A model generated the notes under the pieces. That model did no database searches and was not told the origin of the DNA. It saw only the letters and a list, made by a program, of their open reading frames with translations. The position numbers and the translations under genes are program-made. Below, in pieces: positions 1 to 9,968 of a DNA stretch of 12,175 nt. Where the stretch lies: the NCBI GenBank assembly GCA_003573635.1, contig QUTJ01031490.1:1-12175 (forward strand). Reading direction: 5' to 3'. The stretch comes from Goniomonas avonlea. Its lineage: Eukaryota; Cryptophyceae; Goniomonadida; Goniomonadaceae. How positions within the stretch are numbered: position 1 is the stretch's first letter; every line of letters starts with the position of its first letter.

Positions 1-112
1 GGAACGGCGCTGAATCAGGCGGGTTGGAGACTTGGGAGGGAATCCCAATCTCGGGCAAATTGGATGGGCGGATTTCCTATATGGAGTTTTTCCGCAGGGG
101 CAAGCGACCTTT

Positions 113-145
113 AGCTGAAGAACCAAGGCTTTGGTTTTTTCAGCT
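113..145. repeat. Imperfect inverted repeat (hairpin)
   Basis: The left arm AGCTGAAGAACCAA (113-126) pairs with the right arm TTGGTTTTTTCAGCT (131-145) around a four-base loop. The pairing is complete except for one bulge or mismatch in the A/T run. It lies in non-coding sequence and has no assigned role. Confidence 0.55.
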
Positions 146-350
146 GGTGACGAAAGAGACGTCAGGTGACAGTGTCGGTCGCACGACTTCACATGAGAAA
201 TCGGTTTCCGTTTCATGGGTAGGCCATATAGGCTTTTTCCATAAGGCGAAAAACGATAGCTCAGGAAGATCGAGGGCCGACTGGTCTTAAGAGAGGCTGG
301 CGTCGCCATCTTAAGTTCAGCAGGCGGGGTTCGGGGGCGATCACGCCCCT

Positions 351-351
351 G

Positions 352-386
<35 letters not shown>

Positions 387-414
387 AGAGAGAGAGAGGG
401 AGGGAGAGAGAGAG
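351..414 (+). repeat. GA-rich purine microsatellite
   Basis: These are 64 uninterrupted purines, mostly (GA)n with GGAGGGA interruptions that repeat twice (near 381 and 399). The complementary strand is pure CT. Such tracts recur in the introns of the neighbouring gene and appear to be a genome-wide compositional feature. Confidence 0.9.
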
Positions 415-633
415 TCTTCAAGCGAGAGCTCCAGTGGAGTGAGATGGAGAGGGGAGAGAGGAAGGAGAATTATATATTGCAAGGAGGAGGAGAGTTGGGG
501 GACTGCAGTTCCTTAGGTGGTCTGAATGCATGAGTGCACTACGCGGTTTGACCGCTCTTAACATTTCGATTATGGAGGTGCGTTTCTCTCTCTCTTACTC
601 TTCGGCGATCCACAGATGGCCACGCGCTCGTTG

Positions 634-680
634 GGAGACATCTCGATCAAGGTGTACCGGAGACATCTCGATCAAGGTGT
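634..680 (+). repeat. Two-copy tandem repeat, 25-nt period
   Basis: A 22-nt segment beginning GGAGACATCTCGATC and ending AAGGTGT occurs identically at 634-655 and 659-680, separated by three bases. It lies about 80-130 nt beyond the elongase polyadenylation signal, in non-coding sequence. Confidence 0.85.
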
Positions 681-761
681 GACAGACCAGTGTCTCAGAA
701 ACCCATCCTGGAGCTAAACCCAGTGAGCAATCACAAAGGCTGGGAATGATACATAAACAAT

Positions 762-767
762 TTTATT
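762..767 (-). terminator. Polyadenylation signal AATAAA of the elongase gene
   Basis: Read on the minus strand, AATAAA (TTTATT on the plus strand) begins 24 nt after the elongase stop codon. An A/T-rich and then T/G-containing stretch follows. The position implies an unusually short 3' UTR of roughly 40-60 nt. It is the canonical hexamer, but its use is inferred from position only. Confidence 0.7.
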
Positions 768-791
768 AGATTTGGCACATCGCACGTAGGC

Positions 792-1772
792 TTACTGTGC
801 CTTTGCCTTTGCTCCCTCAGCATTTGCGGAGGTAGGCTTCTTAGGGGCAGCGTATCGCTTTCGGTAAAAGTTGATGAAGAGCACCAGCATGTTGGTCATC
901 ACAAAAATATTGAGCAGGGAGAGGTGCAGGGGGTACAGGCCGTAGGCCAGCGCGTAGATAGCTGAGGTCATGCACAGCACAAACTGGACCAGCTGGGCCT
1001 GGGTCAAGACCTGCTTCCAAGGGCACCTGATCTGAAGGGCGGCAAGGAGATAGTAGCCGTACATAAGGACGTGGATGAAGGAGTTGGCACAGGCGGAGAA
1101 CCATGCGACACCACCGCAGCCACCAAACTTGCAGACAGCAAACCAGGACCACATCAGAAGGACGTGGTGGTACACGTGGAGGAACGACACCTGCTCGTCC
1201 TTCTTGTTGATCACCATGAAAACGGTGTCGAACAGCTCCATGAACTTGTTGTTGTAGTGGACCCAGACGAAGAAACCGATGTCGAAGGAGGTTTCCTCCA
1301 CAGACACATGCCAGAAACCATGCTTGGCTTTGGCGATCTCACGAATGAACACCAAAACACACCAGGAGTTGAGGACAACCTGGTACAGGTTGTACACAAT
1401 CATCCAGCGCTTGATCTGCGCAGGGGGGGTTCGAGTTGCCATGAACTTGCGGCCAAAATAAATCATGCTCAGGTAGAGCACGGAAAACAGCGCTGGCTTC
1501 TCCCAAATCACGTTGACCCAGATAGAGTTGTTGCGCTCCCAAGAGAAAGTGGTGTACCACTCCTGGAGCATTTGATAGATGCAGGCGATGGAGATGGGCA
1601 ACCAGAGGTCGAGCGCGCCCTGGTTCGTCTTTTTCCTCTGTTCCACCTGTTCAGCAATGTGCTTAGCCTGGGATGCGACCTCGGCAGCAGCATCTTTGGC
1701 AGAGTGGGCACCGCGTGCGGTGGTCTCTGCGGCAAGCACGGCACATGACTGTTCCTTGTCGTTCTTGGTCAT
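792..1772 (-). CDS. ELO-family fatty acid elongase (3-ketoacyl-CoA synthase), PUFA-type
   Basis: This is the condensing enzyme of ER fatty acid elongation. It joins malonyl-CoA to an acyl-CoA to give a 3-ketoacyl-CoA two carbons longer. The 326-aa frame is uninterrupted and shows the family signatures in order: KFMELFDT (176-183), QVSFLHVYHH (194-203, with His box H199/H202/H203), NSFIHVLMYGYY (230-241) and TQAQLVQF (257-264). Several hydrophobic segments between about 55 and 302 fit the usual six to seven membrane passes. Q194, five residues before the first His, is typical of PUFA elongases rather than those for saturated and monounsaturated chains (family knowledge). The C-terminus KAKAQ fits the KXKXX ER-retrieval pattern. 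An N-terminal extension of about 50 residues, rich in Ala, Lys and Glu, is longer than in animal ELOVLs. No introns are needed, unlike its neighbour. Chain-length preference cannot be read from sequence. The start is the first Met in the frame. Confidence 0.95.
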   Translation of the reverse strand: MTKNDKEQSCAVLAAETTARGAHSAKDAAAEVASQAKHIAEQVEQRKKTNQGALDLWLPISIACIYQMLQEWYTTFSWERNNSIWVNVIWEKPALFSVLYLSMIYFGRKFMATRTPPAQIKRWMIVYNLYQVVLNSWCVLVFIREIAKAKHGFWHVSVEETSFDIGFFVWVHYNNKFMELFDTVFMVINKKDEQVSFLHVYHHVLLMWSWFAVCKFGGCGGVAWFSACANSFIHVLMYGYYLLAALQIRCPWKQVLTQAQLVQFVLCMTSAIYALAYGLYPLHLSLLNIFVMTNMLVLFINFYRKRYAAPKKPTSANAEGAKAKAQ

Positions 1773-2055
1773 CTCGTCAGTGTGTCACGCAGCCGGCGCA
1801 AACGCGGGGCTTTTCTCTCGAATCTGTGCAGTAGCGTCTCGTGCCGGGCGCTGTGGACACCCGCTATCTTGTCACGCGGCCTAATCACTCTCGGATCAGC
1901 CTGAATGGCTCCGGAATAGAGTCACGTGCTTCCGCGACTGGAGGTCGCAAAATTTGTAACTGTTTGGGCCCCGCGATTAGATCTCGGAAAATCCCGCTGA
2001 CGACGCAGCTTTTCTCTTTTGACAGGCGCTCTTTTGACAGTTCAAAGCCGACGCG
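1773..2055. promoter_or_regulatory. Divergent intergenic region, probable bidirectional promoter
   Basis: Only 283 nt separate the two outward-facing start codons, so both promoters and both 5' UTRs must fit here, or overlap, unless an upstream non-coding exon exists. A palindromic CACGTG (E-box/G-box type) lies at 1923-1928. I see no convincing TATA box. The segment 2011-2040 contains two pyrimidine-AG motifs that could be splice acceptors in the 5' UTR of the plus-strand gene. Promoter function is inferred from the arrangement, not shown. Confidence 0.55.
2014..2040 (+). repeat. Duplicated acceptor-like motif CTCTTTTGACAG
   Basis: The 12-mer CTCTTTTGACAG occurs identically at 2014-2025 and 2029-2040, with the last copy 15 nt before the DPYD start codon. 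Each copy is a pyrimidine stretch ending in CAG, which is the form of a 3' splice site. It could be a tandem acceptor for a 5' UTR intron or for spliced-leader addition, or simply a short tandem duplication. Confidence 0.5.
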
Positions 2056-5000
2056 ATGGCGGAGGTCGACCACAAGGTTTCCATCCTGAGTGAGCATGAC
2101 CTCGAGGATCTTGCGCTCAACCCTAAGGTGATGAAGTACGCAAATGCTCGCAGCTCGGCCGAGACTCGCACGGAGAAGCTCAAGTGGAAGCGCAACGTTG
2201 GCTGCAACGGCTGCGACCGCACCAACGACTTCGACGACATCAAGCACTCCACCTTGACCGAGCGCGGTGCCTTGTTCGAGGCTGCTCGTTGTCTCAAGTG
2301 CGCGGATGCGCCTTGCCAGAAGAGTTGCCCCACAAGCATTGATATCAAGCAGTTCATCTCTTGCATCGCTACCAAGAATTACTATGGTGCGTGCATTCTG
2401 CTATTCTTTCGTGTTTGTCATGAAGCTGGGTTGTGTGTACGACCGAGCGTGGAACCACCGTTACGACCTTAGTTTCATAGTTGTCGAAGAAAATCCTTGC
2501 TGCAGCGCCTTTGTAGCGGGGTGTGTGACCTTTGGCGCCCCCCGCTTTTTTGCACGAGATCAATGTTGATTCGAATTGGCAGGTGCCGCCAAGATGATCT
2601 TTTCCGACAACCCCGTTGGTCTTACTTGCGGTATGGTGTGTCCCACCAGTGACTTGTGCGTGGGCAGCTGCAACTTGGCTGCTGTTGAGGAGGGCGCGAT
2701 CAATATCCACGGTCTGCAGCAGTTTGCCACCGAGCGCTTCATGCGTATGCGCATTCCTCAGATCCGTGACCCCAAGGTCCCCATTGTCGGACGCGAGTCC
2801 ACCTATCAGCGCAAGATTGCCATCTTTGGTTGCGGTCCGGCTTCCATCAGTTGCGCGACTTTCCTTGGACGGCTCGGCTACACCAACATCACCGTGTTTG
2901 AGAAGGAGGAGTGGTCCGGTGGTCTGAGCACCTCCGACATCCCCGGATATCGCCTTCCGTTCAACAATGTGGCGTTCGAAGTCAAGCTCATGACCGACCT
3001 CGGCGTCGAGATCAAGCACGGCGTGACCCTTGGTGGCGGCGGCGTGACTCTGGAGAGCACCAAGGCTCAGGTGGGTGGCTAGTCATTTTTCCTTGCCCTC
3101 AGACCCACCCCCGTGCTTGCAGGGATACGACGCTGTCTTCGTTGGTGTTGGTCTCACTGAGTCCAAGATCTCTGAGGAGTTCGCTGCCCGCCCCCCGGGC
3201 TTCTTGACATCCAAGACCTTCCTGCCGGAGGTTGCCAAGGCATCCAAGGGCGGCATGTGCGCATGCAAGTCGGCCCTTCCCAAGCTCTACGGCCATGCCG
3301 TCGTCCTTGGTGCTGGTGACACGGTAATTCGGCTCTTCGTACGGTTGTCTCACCTCCCAGATCTCCCATTTTTCAACCGTTATTCCATGCCTCGGTGCTG
3401 TGTCTCGTTCATCTCTATGTATCACCTGGAGCTCTCATCAACCTCACCTGCCACCCTGTGTCACCTACATCTGACATGCCACGGACAGGCGTTCGACTGC
3501 GCCACCTCTGCCTTCCGCTGTGGTGCCAAGAAGGTGACTGTCGTGTTCCGCCGCGGCTTCACCAACATTCGCGCCGTGCCTGAGGAGATGGAGCTTGCAG
3601 TGCACGAGAAGTGCGAGTTCATGCCGTGAGTCCCCCCCCCCCCCCAACTTGATTCCTTGAGCACCACGAGAGCACACAGCCACAGGGAGAGGGAACAGCC
3701 ACCTGGCTTTCAACCGCAGGAACCGCTCTTTTCCAGTTGCATCACCAACAAGTGCACGGCCGGTGCTGACAGTCGCATCAGCGGCCTCCCTCTCCCTTGT
3801 CGAACGCCGTTCACTCTCGCACAGATTCGTCGTCACCAAGAAGTGCATGACCGGTGCCGACGGTCGCGTCTGCGGCCTGGAGCTCGTCCGTACCGAGCTC
3901 GATGATGAGGGCAAGCTGCACATCGACGGCGAGCACCCGTTCGTGCTCAAGTGCGACTGGGTTATCTCCGCCTTCGGTGCTGAGGCCAACGAGTACGTTT
4001 GTTTTTGGTTCTTTGAGAGCGAGGGAGAGAGGGGGGAGGGAGAGAGAGAGAGAGAGAGAGAGTAGTCCTCCATCTCACGGAACCAGTCCGAGGCCTTGTC
4101 GACGATGCGGCTCTCGAGCCCCTGCTATCGGCTTCTTGGTACGTAGCTTTGCCGCAAGTGAGTATGTCGGCTCGCTTACAGTTCCTTTAGATTCCGCTTG
4201 TCAGGATGGGCGGTCTTAGCTTGTCGTGTTTGACACGTGGTTGATCGTTAACGCGCGCACACCCAGCGCCACCAAGGCCGCGTGCGCCCCTATGCAGTTC
4301 AAGCGCGGCGTGGCCGACGTCGACCCCGTCACCTACCAGTCGACTCACGCCCCCTGGATCTTTGCTGGTGGTGACTTCTGTGGCTCGACGATCACTGTCG
4401 AGGCTGCCAACGACGGCAAGAACGCTGCCTGGTGAGTACGAAAGAAGCAAACTCTTTGCGAGAGTGAGATCATGACACTGTCTTGTCTCACCTATTCTGT
4501 CCTCTTGCGTAGCGTGCTCATTTCTCTCGATGGATGTATGGGGAGTGTGGGGTCTGTGTCAGTACCGGAATGGGTTGTGTGCGCTTGTCGCATTGTGGAT
4601 CATCTCAATATGGCATCCCTCGACACGGTCTGGTCAGTCCATACGAGGCTCAGAATAGAGTCCCTTTCTCGCGATTTGACTGCGGTAAGCACTGTGCGCG
4701 CCATTGACATTTCGGCCCAACAGGTACATGCACAAGCACCTCATGTCCCTTGACGGGCACATTGACCTGCCGGTCAAGCCTCAGTTGCCCCCGATGACCA
4801 CCCCCGTGGACCTTGTCGACCTTTCCTTCGAGTTCGCTGGCATCAAGTACCTCAACCCGTTCGGCCTTGCCTCCGCTCCCCCTTGCACCTCTGCTAAGAT
4901 GATCAGGCGTGCCTTTGAGGAGGTACGTTGCCCAATGTCCGAGTCGTAACATGGCCGCGATCCAATTATCCAAAGCACCCTCGATCCCAGACGAGAGTGA

Positions 5001-8000
5001 AGGCCACCCTCAGCCCGCCTGCCATCTCCCAAATCGTGAGGGTTGGGAGCTTAGAATCGCCGAGAGCTCTTCCTCCCTCCCTCTCTCTCTCTGCCTGCCT
5101 CCCTCCCTCCCTCTTCTCCCTCTCTCCCTCTCTCCCTCTCCTTCACGTCTACAGGCTGAGATGCAACACGACGCTGCTCCGCCGACGACAGGTCAGCGCC
5201 CCACGCTCAGAGCTTGACAAGTGTTTGGCAGGGCTGGGGGTTCGCAGTGACCAAGACGTACTCGCTCGACAAGGACTTGATCACCAACGTCTCTCCTCGC
5301 ATCGTCCGTGGCACCACTTCAGGCCAACACTTCGGACCTGGCCAAGGCGCCTTCCTCAACATTGAGCTGATTTCTGAGAAGACGGCTGCTTACTGGTGTG
5401 TGAGAGAGAGAGGGAGAGAGAGCGAGCGAGCGAGTCTCATGTGTGAGTCCGAGGTTCCCCATTTTGTCATGGTGGACATGAACCCGCTCGGGACCCTATC
5501 CGCACAGTCAGCAAGACGTTTGTGTGTGGGGGGGGGGGAGAAAAGACATTGATAAGGAAGGGGGGGTTGCTGACTGTGGTGGACATTAAATCCATATTCA
5601 AGGTACGCTCGCCGGGTCTCCAGCCTTGAGTACGGCTTCATGTCCTCTTCAGTCAGCAAGACGTTTGTGTGTGGGGGGGGGGGAGAAAAGACATTGATAA
5701 GGAAGGGGGGGTTGCTGACTGTGGTGGACATTAAATCCATATTCAAGGTACGCTCGGGACCCGATCTCCGGGTCTCCAGGGTGCCTTCGAGTACGGCTTA
5801 CAGTCAGCAAGACGTGTCTCTCTCTCTCTCTCTGTGTGTGTGTGTATGGGGGGGGGCAGAGAAAAGACAACAAAGGGGGGTGTTGCTGATTGTGGTGGAC
5901 ATGAAGCCATATTCAAGGTACGCTCTCCGGGTCTCCAGCCTTGAGTACGGCTTCATGTCCTCTTCAGTCAGCAAGACGTTTGGTGTCTGTCTGTCTGTCT
6001 GTCTCTGTGTGTTTTCCTCGGGTCGTGCTGGTTGTGGTGGACATGAAACCGTATTCAAGGTACGCTCGGGACCCGATCTGCGGGTCTCCAGGGTGCCTTG
6101 AGTACGGCTTCATGTCCTCTACAGTCAGCAAGACGTTTGGGGTGTGGGTTTGCCTCGGGCGTGTCCTGTCTTTTGGAATCGAATCACTGCACACCCACGA
6201 GGGGGAGAGAGAGTGAGAGAGCATGCTGCGAATTTGACTTTGTAACCTGACCCGGGTCGCGACTGTGCGCGAAGAGAGAGACAGGCAGGACCAGAGAGCG
6301 AGCGCTTCGAGTTTGACTTTGGAACCTCAGGGTGGAGACGGTGCGCGAGCTCAAGCGTGACTTCCCCCAGCACGTCATTGTTGCCTCGATCATGGCAACC
6401 TCCAACAAGGAGGATTGGCAGGTGTGCCCCCCTCTCCCATTCCTTCTCCATTTCTTTCCACGTTCCTTGTCTCCGACTTTCCTTCGCTCCGACGCTCTTT
6501 TCATCCTCGTTCTTCGTTGACCGTGCTGACTCTGCCTCCCCACACACAGGAGCTGGTCCGCATGACCCTCCCCGCCAAGCCCGATGCCTTCGAGCTCAAC
6601 TTGTCCTGCCCTCACGGCATGGGTGAGCGCGGAATGGGTCTCGCCTGTGGTCAGATGCCCGACGTAAGATCACGCAACGCTCTCGTTGACTCAGTGATCA
6701 CACGCATGCCTGAATCGAGTGAATATCCCCGAGATCGTTTTTCCCTCCTGGTCTCTTCTCCTCCGCTTCTCCTCCGCTTCTCTTCCTTCTCTTCTTAGCT
6801 TTGCCTCTCCTGCCTCGCGATTCCTATCATGAACTCAACTCCTCTTGGTCCGGCCGGCACTCAGCAACCAACCACTCACTCCTGGACTCAACTCCCCTTG
6901 ATCTTGATCCGGTCAACCAATACCAACCATCCGGCACTCACAGTATCCTCCCTGACAGGTTGTCCGCGAGATTGTCGGCTGGGTCCGCGAGGCCGCCGGC
7001 CCAGACATGCCCGTGTTCGCCAAGATGACCCCCAACGTGACCGACATCCGCGAGATTGCTTGCGCTGCCCTCGAGGGTGGCGCTACCGGCGTCACGGCCA
7101 TCAACACTGTGTCTGGGCTTATGGGTCTGGACTCCCACGGCTCCCCGTGGCCTGGTGTTGGCGCGCCCAACGGCGACAAGTTCACCACTTACGGTGGTGT
7201 TTCCGGTGCGCAGATGATTGACTTAGGGCAGGGGGGTAAAGGGGGAGATTGGACGACATGGAGGTCCAAGCGATTGGATTTGACTCGGAGGGGCCGTCAT
7301 GGATGCGCATGCGCGCGCGTGTGAAAGAGAGAACATCTGTGTGTGCGTTTGTGTGCGTGTGCGTGCGAGCGAGAGAGAGATAGGGGAGAGAGAGAGATAG
7401 GGGAGATAGGGGAGAGAGAGCGAGAGAGCGAGAACATTTCTGTGTCCGTGTGCGTGCTACCCGCCTGACACAGCCCCGACCAGGCAACGCCGTCCGCCCC
7501 ATGGCTCTCAAGGCCGTCGCCACCATCTCCACCGCCATGCCCGGCACTCCGGTCATGGCCACCGGTGGCATTGACTCTGGCCACACTGCTCTGCAGTTCA
7601 TCCACGTGGGCTCTCCTGCCCTGCAGATCTGCTCTGCCGTGCAGAACCAGGATTTCACTGTGGTTTACGATTACATCAGCGCGCTCCAGTTTGCTCTCTA
7701 CGCCTTGAGCCGGCCTGACCTCGATGACTGGTGCGGACTGCGCCCAACTCCAAACCCCCCCCTCTCTCTCTCTCATTCTCCCCGTCGCCCTTTGCGAAGA
7801 GCGAAAGAGGTCCTTTCTCTCTCTCTCTCCTCTCTCTCTCCCTCCCCCTCTCTCTCTCTTCTCTCTTCTCTCCCCCCTTCCCTCCCTCTCATCCTCCCTC
7901 CCTCTCCCCCGCCGACATTCTCTCGTAGGGACGGTCAGACTCCTCCGGAGGCGTTCAAGAAGCACCGCGTCCACATGCTGCCGGGTCTCGAGGGCTTGCC

Positions 8001-9936
8001 TCGCTTCGGCAAGTTCGAGCGCGAGAGGCAGCTACGTCGCAAGGAGAAGGCCGCCAAGGTCTGTCTCACTCCCCCCCCTCTCCCTCCGTCGCTCGCTCGC
8101 TCGCTCTCCCTCTCTTTCTCGCCCTCGCCCACCTCTCCCTCTCACTCACCTTCTCAGAAGGCCGCGAAGGTCTCACTCTCAACACACACACACCCCCCCC
8201 CCCGCCCGTTCCCACTCCCTCTCACGCCCCCTCGTTCCCCTCGTTCTCAATCACCGCGGGTCTGTTTGTGCTGGGTCTGTGTCTGGCTGTCTTGGGTCTC
8301 TCTCTCTCGCTCAAACTCGGCCAGCCCTCGGCCCTTGACCTTGACCCCGCGCGCTCACGCCACTTCTCAGGACGAGAAGGCCATGGACACCTCCAACTCG
8401 TACGCCACTCGCGGGGACATCGAGCTCGAGAAGCTCTCGGTGCCGCCCACTCAGACCCGCCCCGTTGGCTCCGTCACGTCTGAGCTCGGCAAGGGTTTGA
8501 CACATGTCACCCGCTTCACGGACCTGGACATCAAGGCGCAGGTCGTGGCCCAGGTGGACGAGGACGCGTGCATCAACTGCGGCAAGTGCTACATGGCGTG
8601 CAACGACTCTGGCTACCAGGTGACGCTCGTTTTCGTGTGTGAGGGCGAATGGGGTGTCGGCGAGGCTGGATCATTAGCTGAAAATATGCTCTCGCCTTTC
8701 GAAGTGGTCTTCTCTCACTCTCGTACACCTCGAGGCAGATCGACGGATCTGTTGCTGCTATGCAGTTCCTAGTGTGGTTTGAATACTCTCCTCTCTCTCT
8801 CTCCCTCGCTCTCTCGCGCGCTCTCTCTCTGTTCTCTCTCTCCTTCGAAGGGGTGCTCCCCCCAATGGCCCCGCTGTCGTCGTCCTATCGGGTTCGAGCG
8901 ATCACGAGACCTGCATGCCCCAATCTGATACACAGACCACACAAGATGTTGAGGGAGGCAGGGGGGGGACAGCCAGAGGGGGGCAGTGACAGAGGGAAGG
9001 GAGGAGAGGAGGAGAACATCTCCTCTCGCGACCTTGTTCCGGACCCCGAGACACTTGCAATCGCCCTTGCGCGCACACACACATTGAGTGCTAATACTTG
9101 CTCAGGCTATCCTGTTCGACCCGGAGACGCACATTCCTCAGATCACCGACGAATGCGTTGGCTGCACTATCTGCCTCAGTGTCTGCCCCGTGATTGACTG
9201 TATCACAATGGAGCCTCGGTGAGTGTTGCTGCGTGGTGCACCATCTGTCTCAGTGTCTCCCTCCATGATCGGCTGTGTCTCACCAGGGAGCCTTGGTGAG
9301 CCGTCCAGAGAGGGAGAGCGATGCCGAGAGCGAGGGGGGTTGTTGGTGTTCTGTGACACACAACTTGCCACAGACAGACAGATGGGCAACATACCCACAC
9401 CGACGGTCAGAAAGCCAATTATCCTCCCTCCCTCTCGGGTCCCACTCGCACACCCCGCGCAGCGACGTCGAGCACGTCAGACAGAGAGGGAGAGCGATCG
9501 AGAGAGGCATCAGAGAGAGCGTTCACCAGACTCGGCACGCATGCACAGCGCAAGCTGAAACGCTTCGGATCCCACTCACACCCTGCGTGCAGCGACGTGG
9601 TGTTCCCCGAGCGCCCCTACAAGCCCACCCGAGGCATTGCCCCGGCGGTTGAGGTCGGTGGCACTCTTGCTGGCCAGACCGATCGCCGCGTGACTGGGTA
9701 CGTTTGTCTTTCTCTCTCACGCACTCAGTCTCTCTCAGGTGTCGGGGGTCGTTTGTCTTTCTGTCTCTGTGCGTGTGGGCGCATGTGTTATTTGGGGGGG
9801 TCTCCTTGGCTTTCTGTGTGTCGGTGGGGGCAGTTGTGTCTTAGTCTGGCATCTCTCTCTCTCTCGCTTGTGTTCGCCAGTTGGCTGCGTTTCGCTGTGC
9901 TCTTTTCGGTACTGTTTCACCACCGCACTGGGCGGG

Positions 9937-9968
<32 letters not shown>

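Larger units (their letters stand above)
1..750. other. Gene-free left flank with microsatellite and hairpin
   Basis: I see no recognisable gene here. The open frames are short and either compositionally biased or without any known motif. The stretch holds an imperfect hairpin at 113-145, a perfect six-base-pair hairpin at 334-349 with loop ATCA, a long purine microsatellite at 351-414, and a 22-nt direct repeat at 634-680. It lies downstream of the minus-strand elongase. Its right end must contain the elongase cleavage/polyadenylation site; the rest may be intergenic or the untranslated part of a gene beyond the left edge. Confidence 0.6.

Noticed and set aside
24-290. 88-codon open frame on the plus strand at the left end
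   Set aside because: No recognisable motif, no homology I can recall, and it runs through an imperfect hairpin; length is within chance expectation.
334-349. Possible RNA gene at the GGGGCG/CGCCCC hairpin
   Set aside because: A single six-base-pair stem with no tRNA-like arms or other conserved elements nearby.
1071-1748. 225-codon open frame antisense to the elongase
   Set aside because: It lies entirely opposite a clearly conserved ELO gene; it is a by-product of the G/C-rich third positions of that gene.
3737-3824. Mutually exclusive alternative exon in intron 4
   Set aside because: The copy has no good donor before the true acceptor, and use of its acceptor alone adds 88 nt and shifts the frame.
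5470-6150. CRISPR-like array
   Set aside because: The DNA is an intron of a eukaryotic gene; the repeats are long, diverged and of variable period, and the spacers are microsatellites.
5640-6216. Open frames on both strands through the intron 8 repeats, giving similar peptides ([11 protein letters not shown]) on each strand
   Set aside because: The similarity of the two translations is a consequence of the inverted-repeat structure, not evidence of a protein; frames are broken by microsatellite spacers.
7450-8772. 440-codon continuous frame read as one unspliced gene
   Set aside because: It contains true DPYD exons 12-15, but the parts between are CT-rich sequence bounded by GT and AG that break the alignment with the DPYD family. 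They are introns that happen to stay open.
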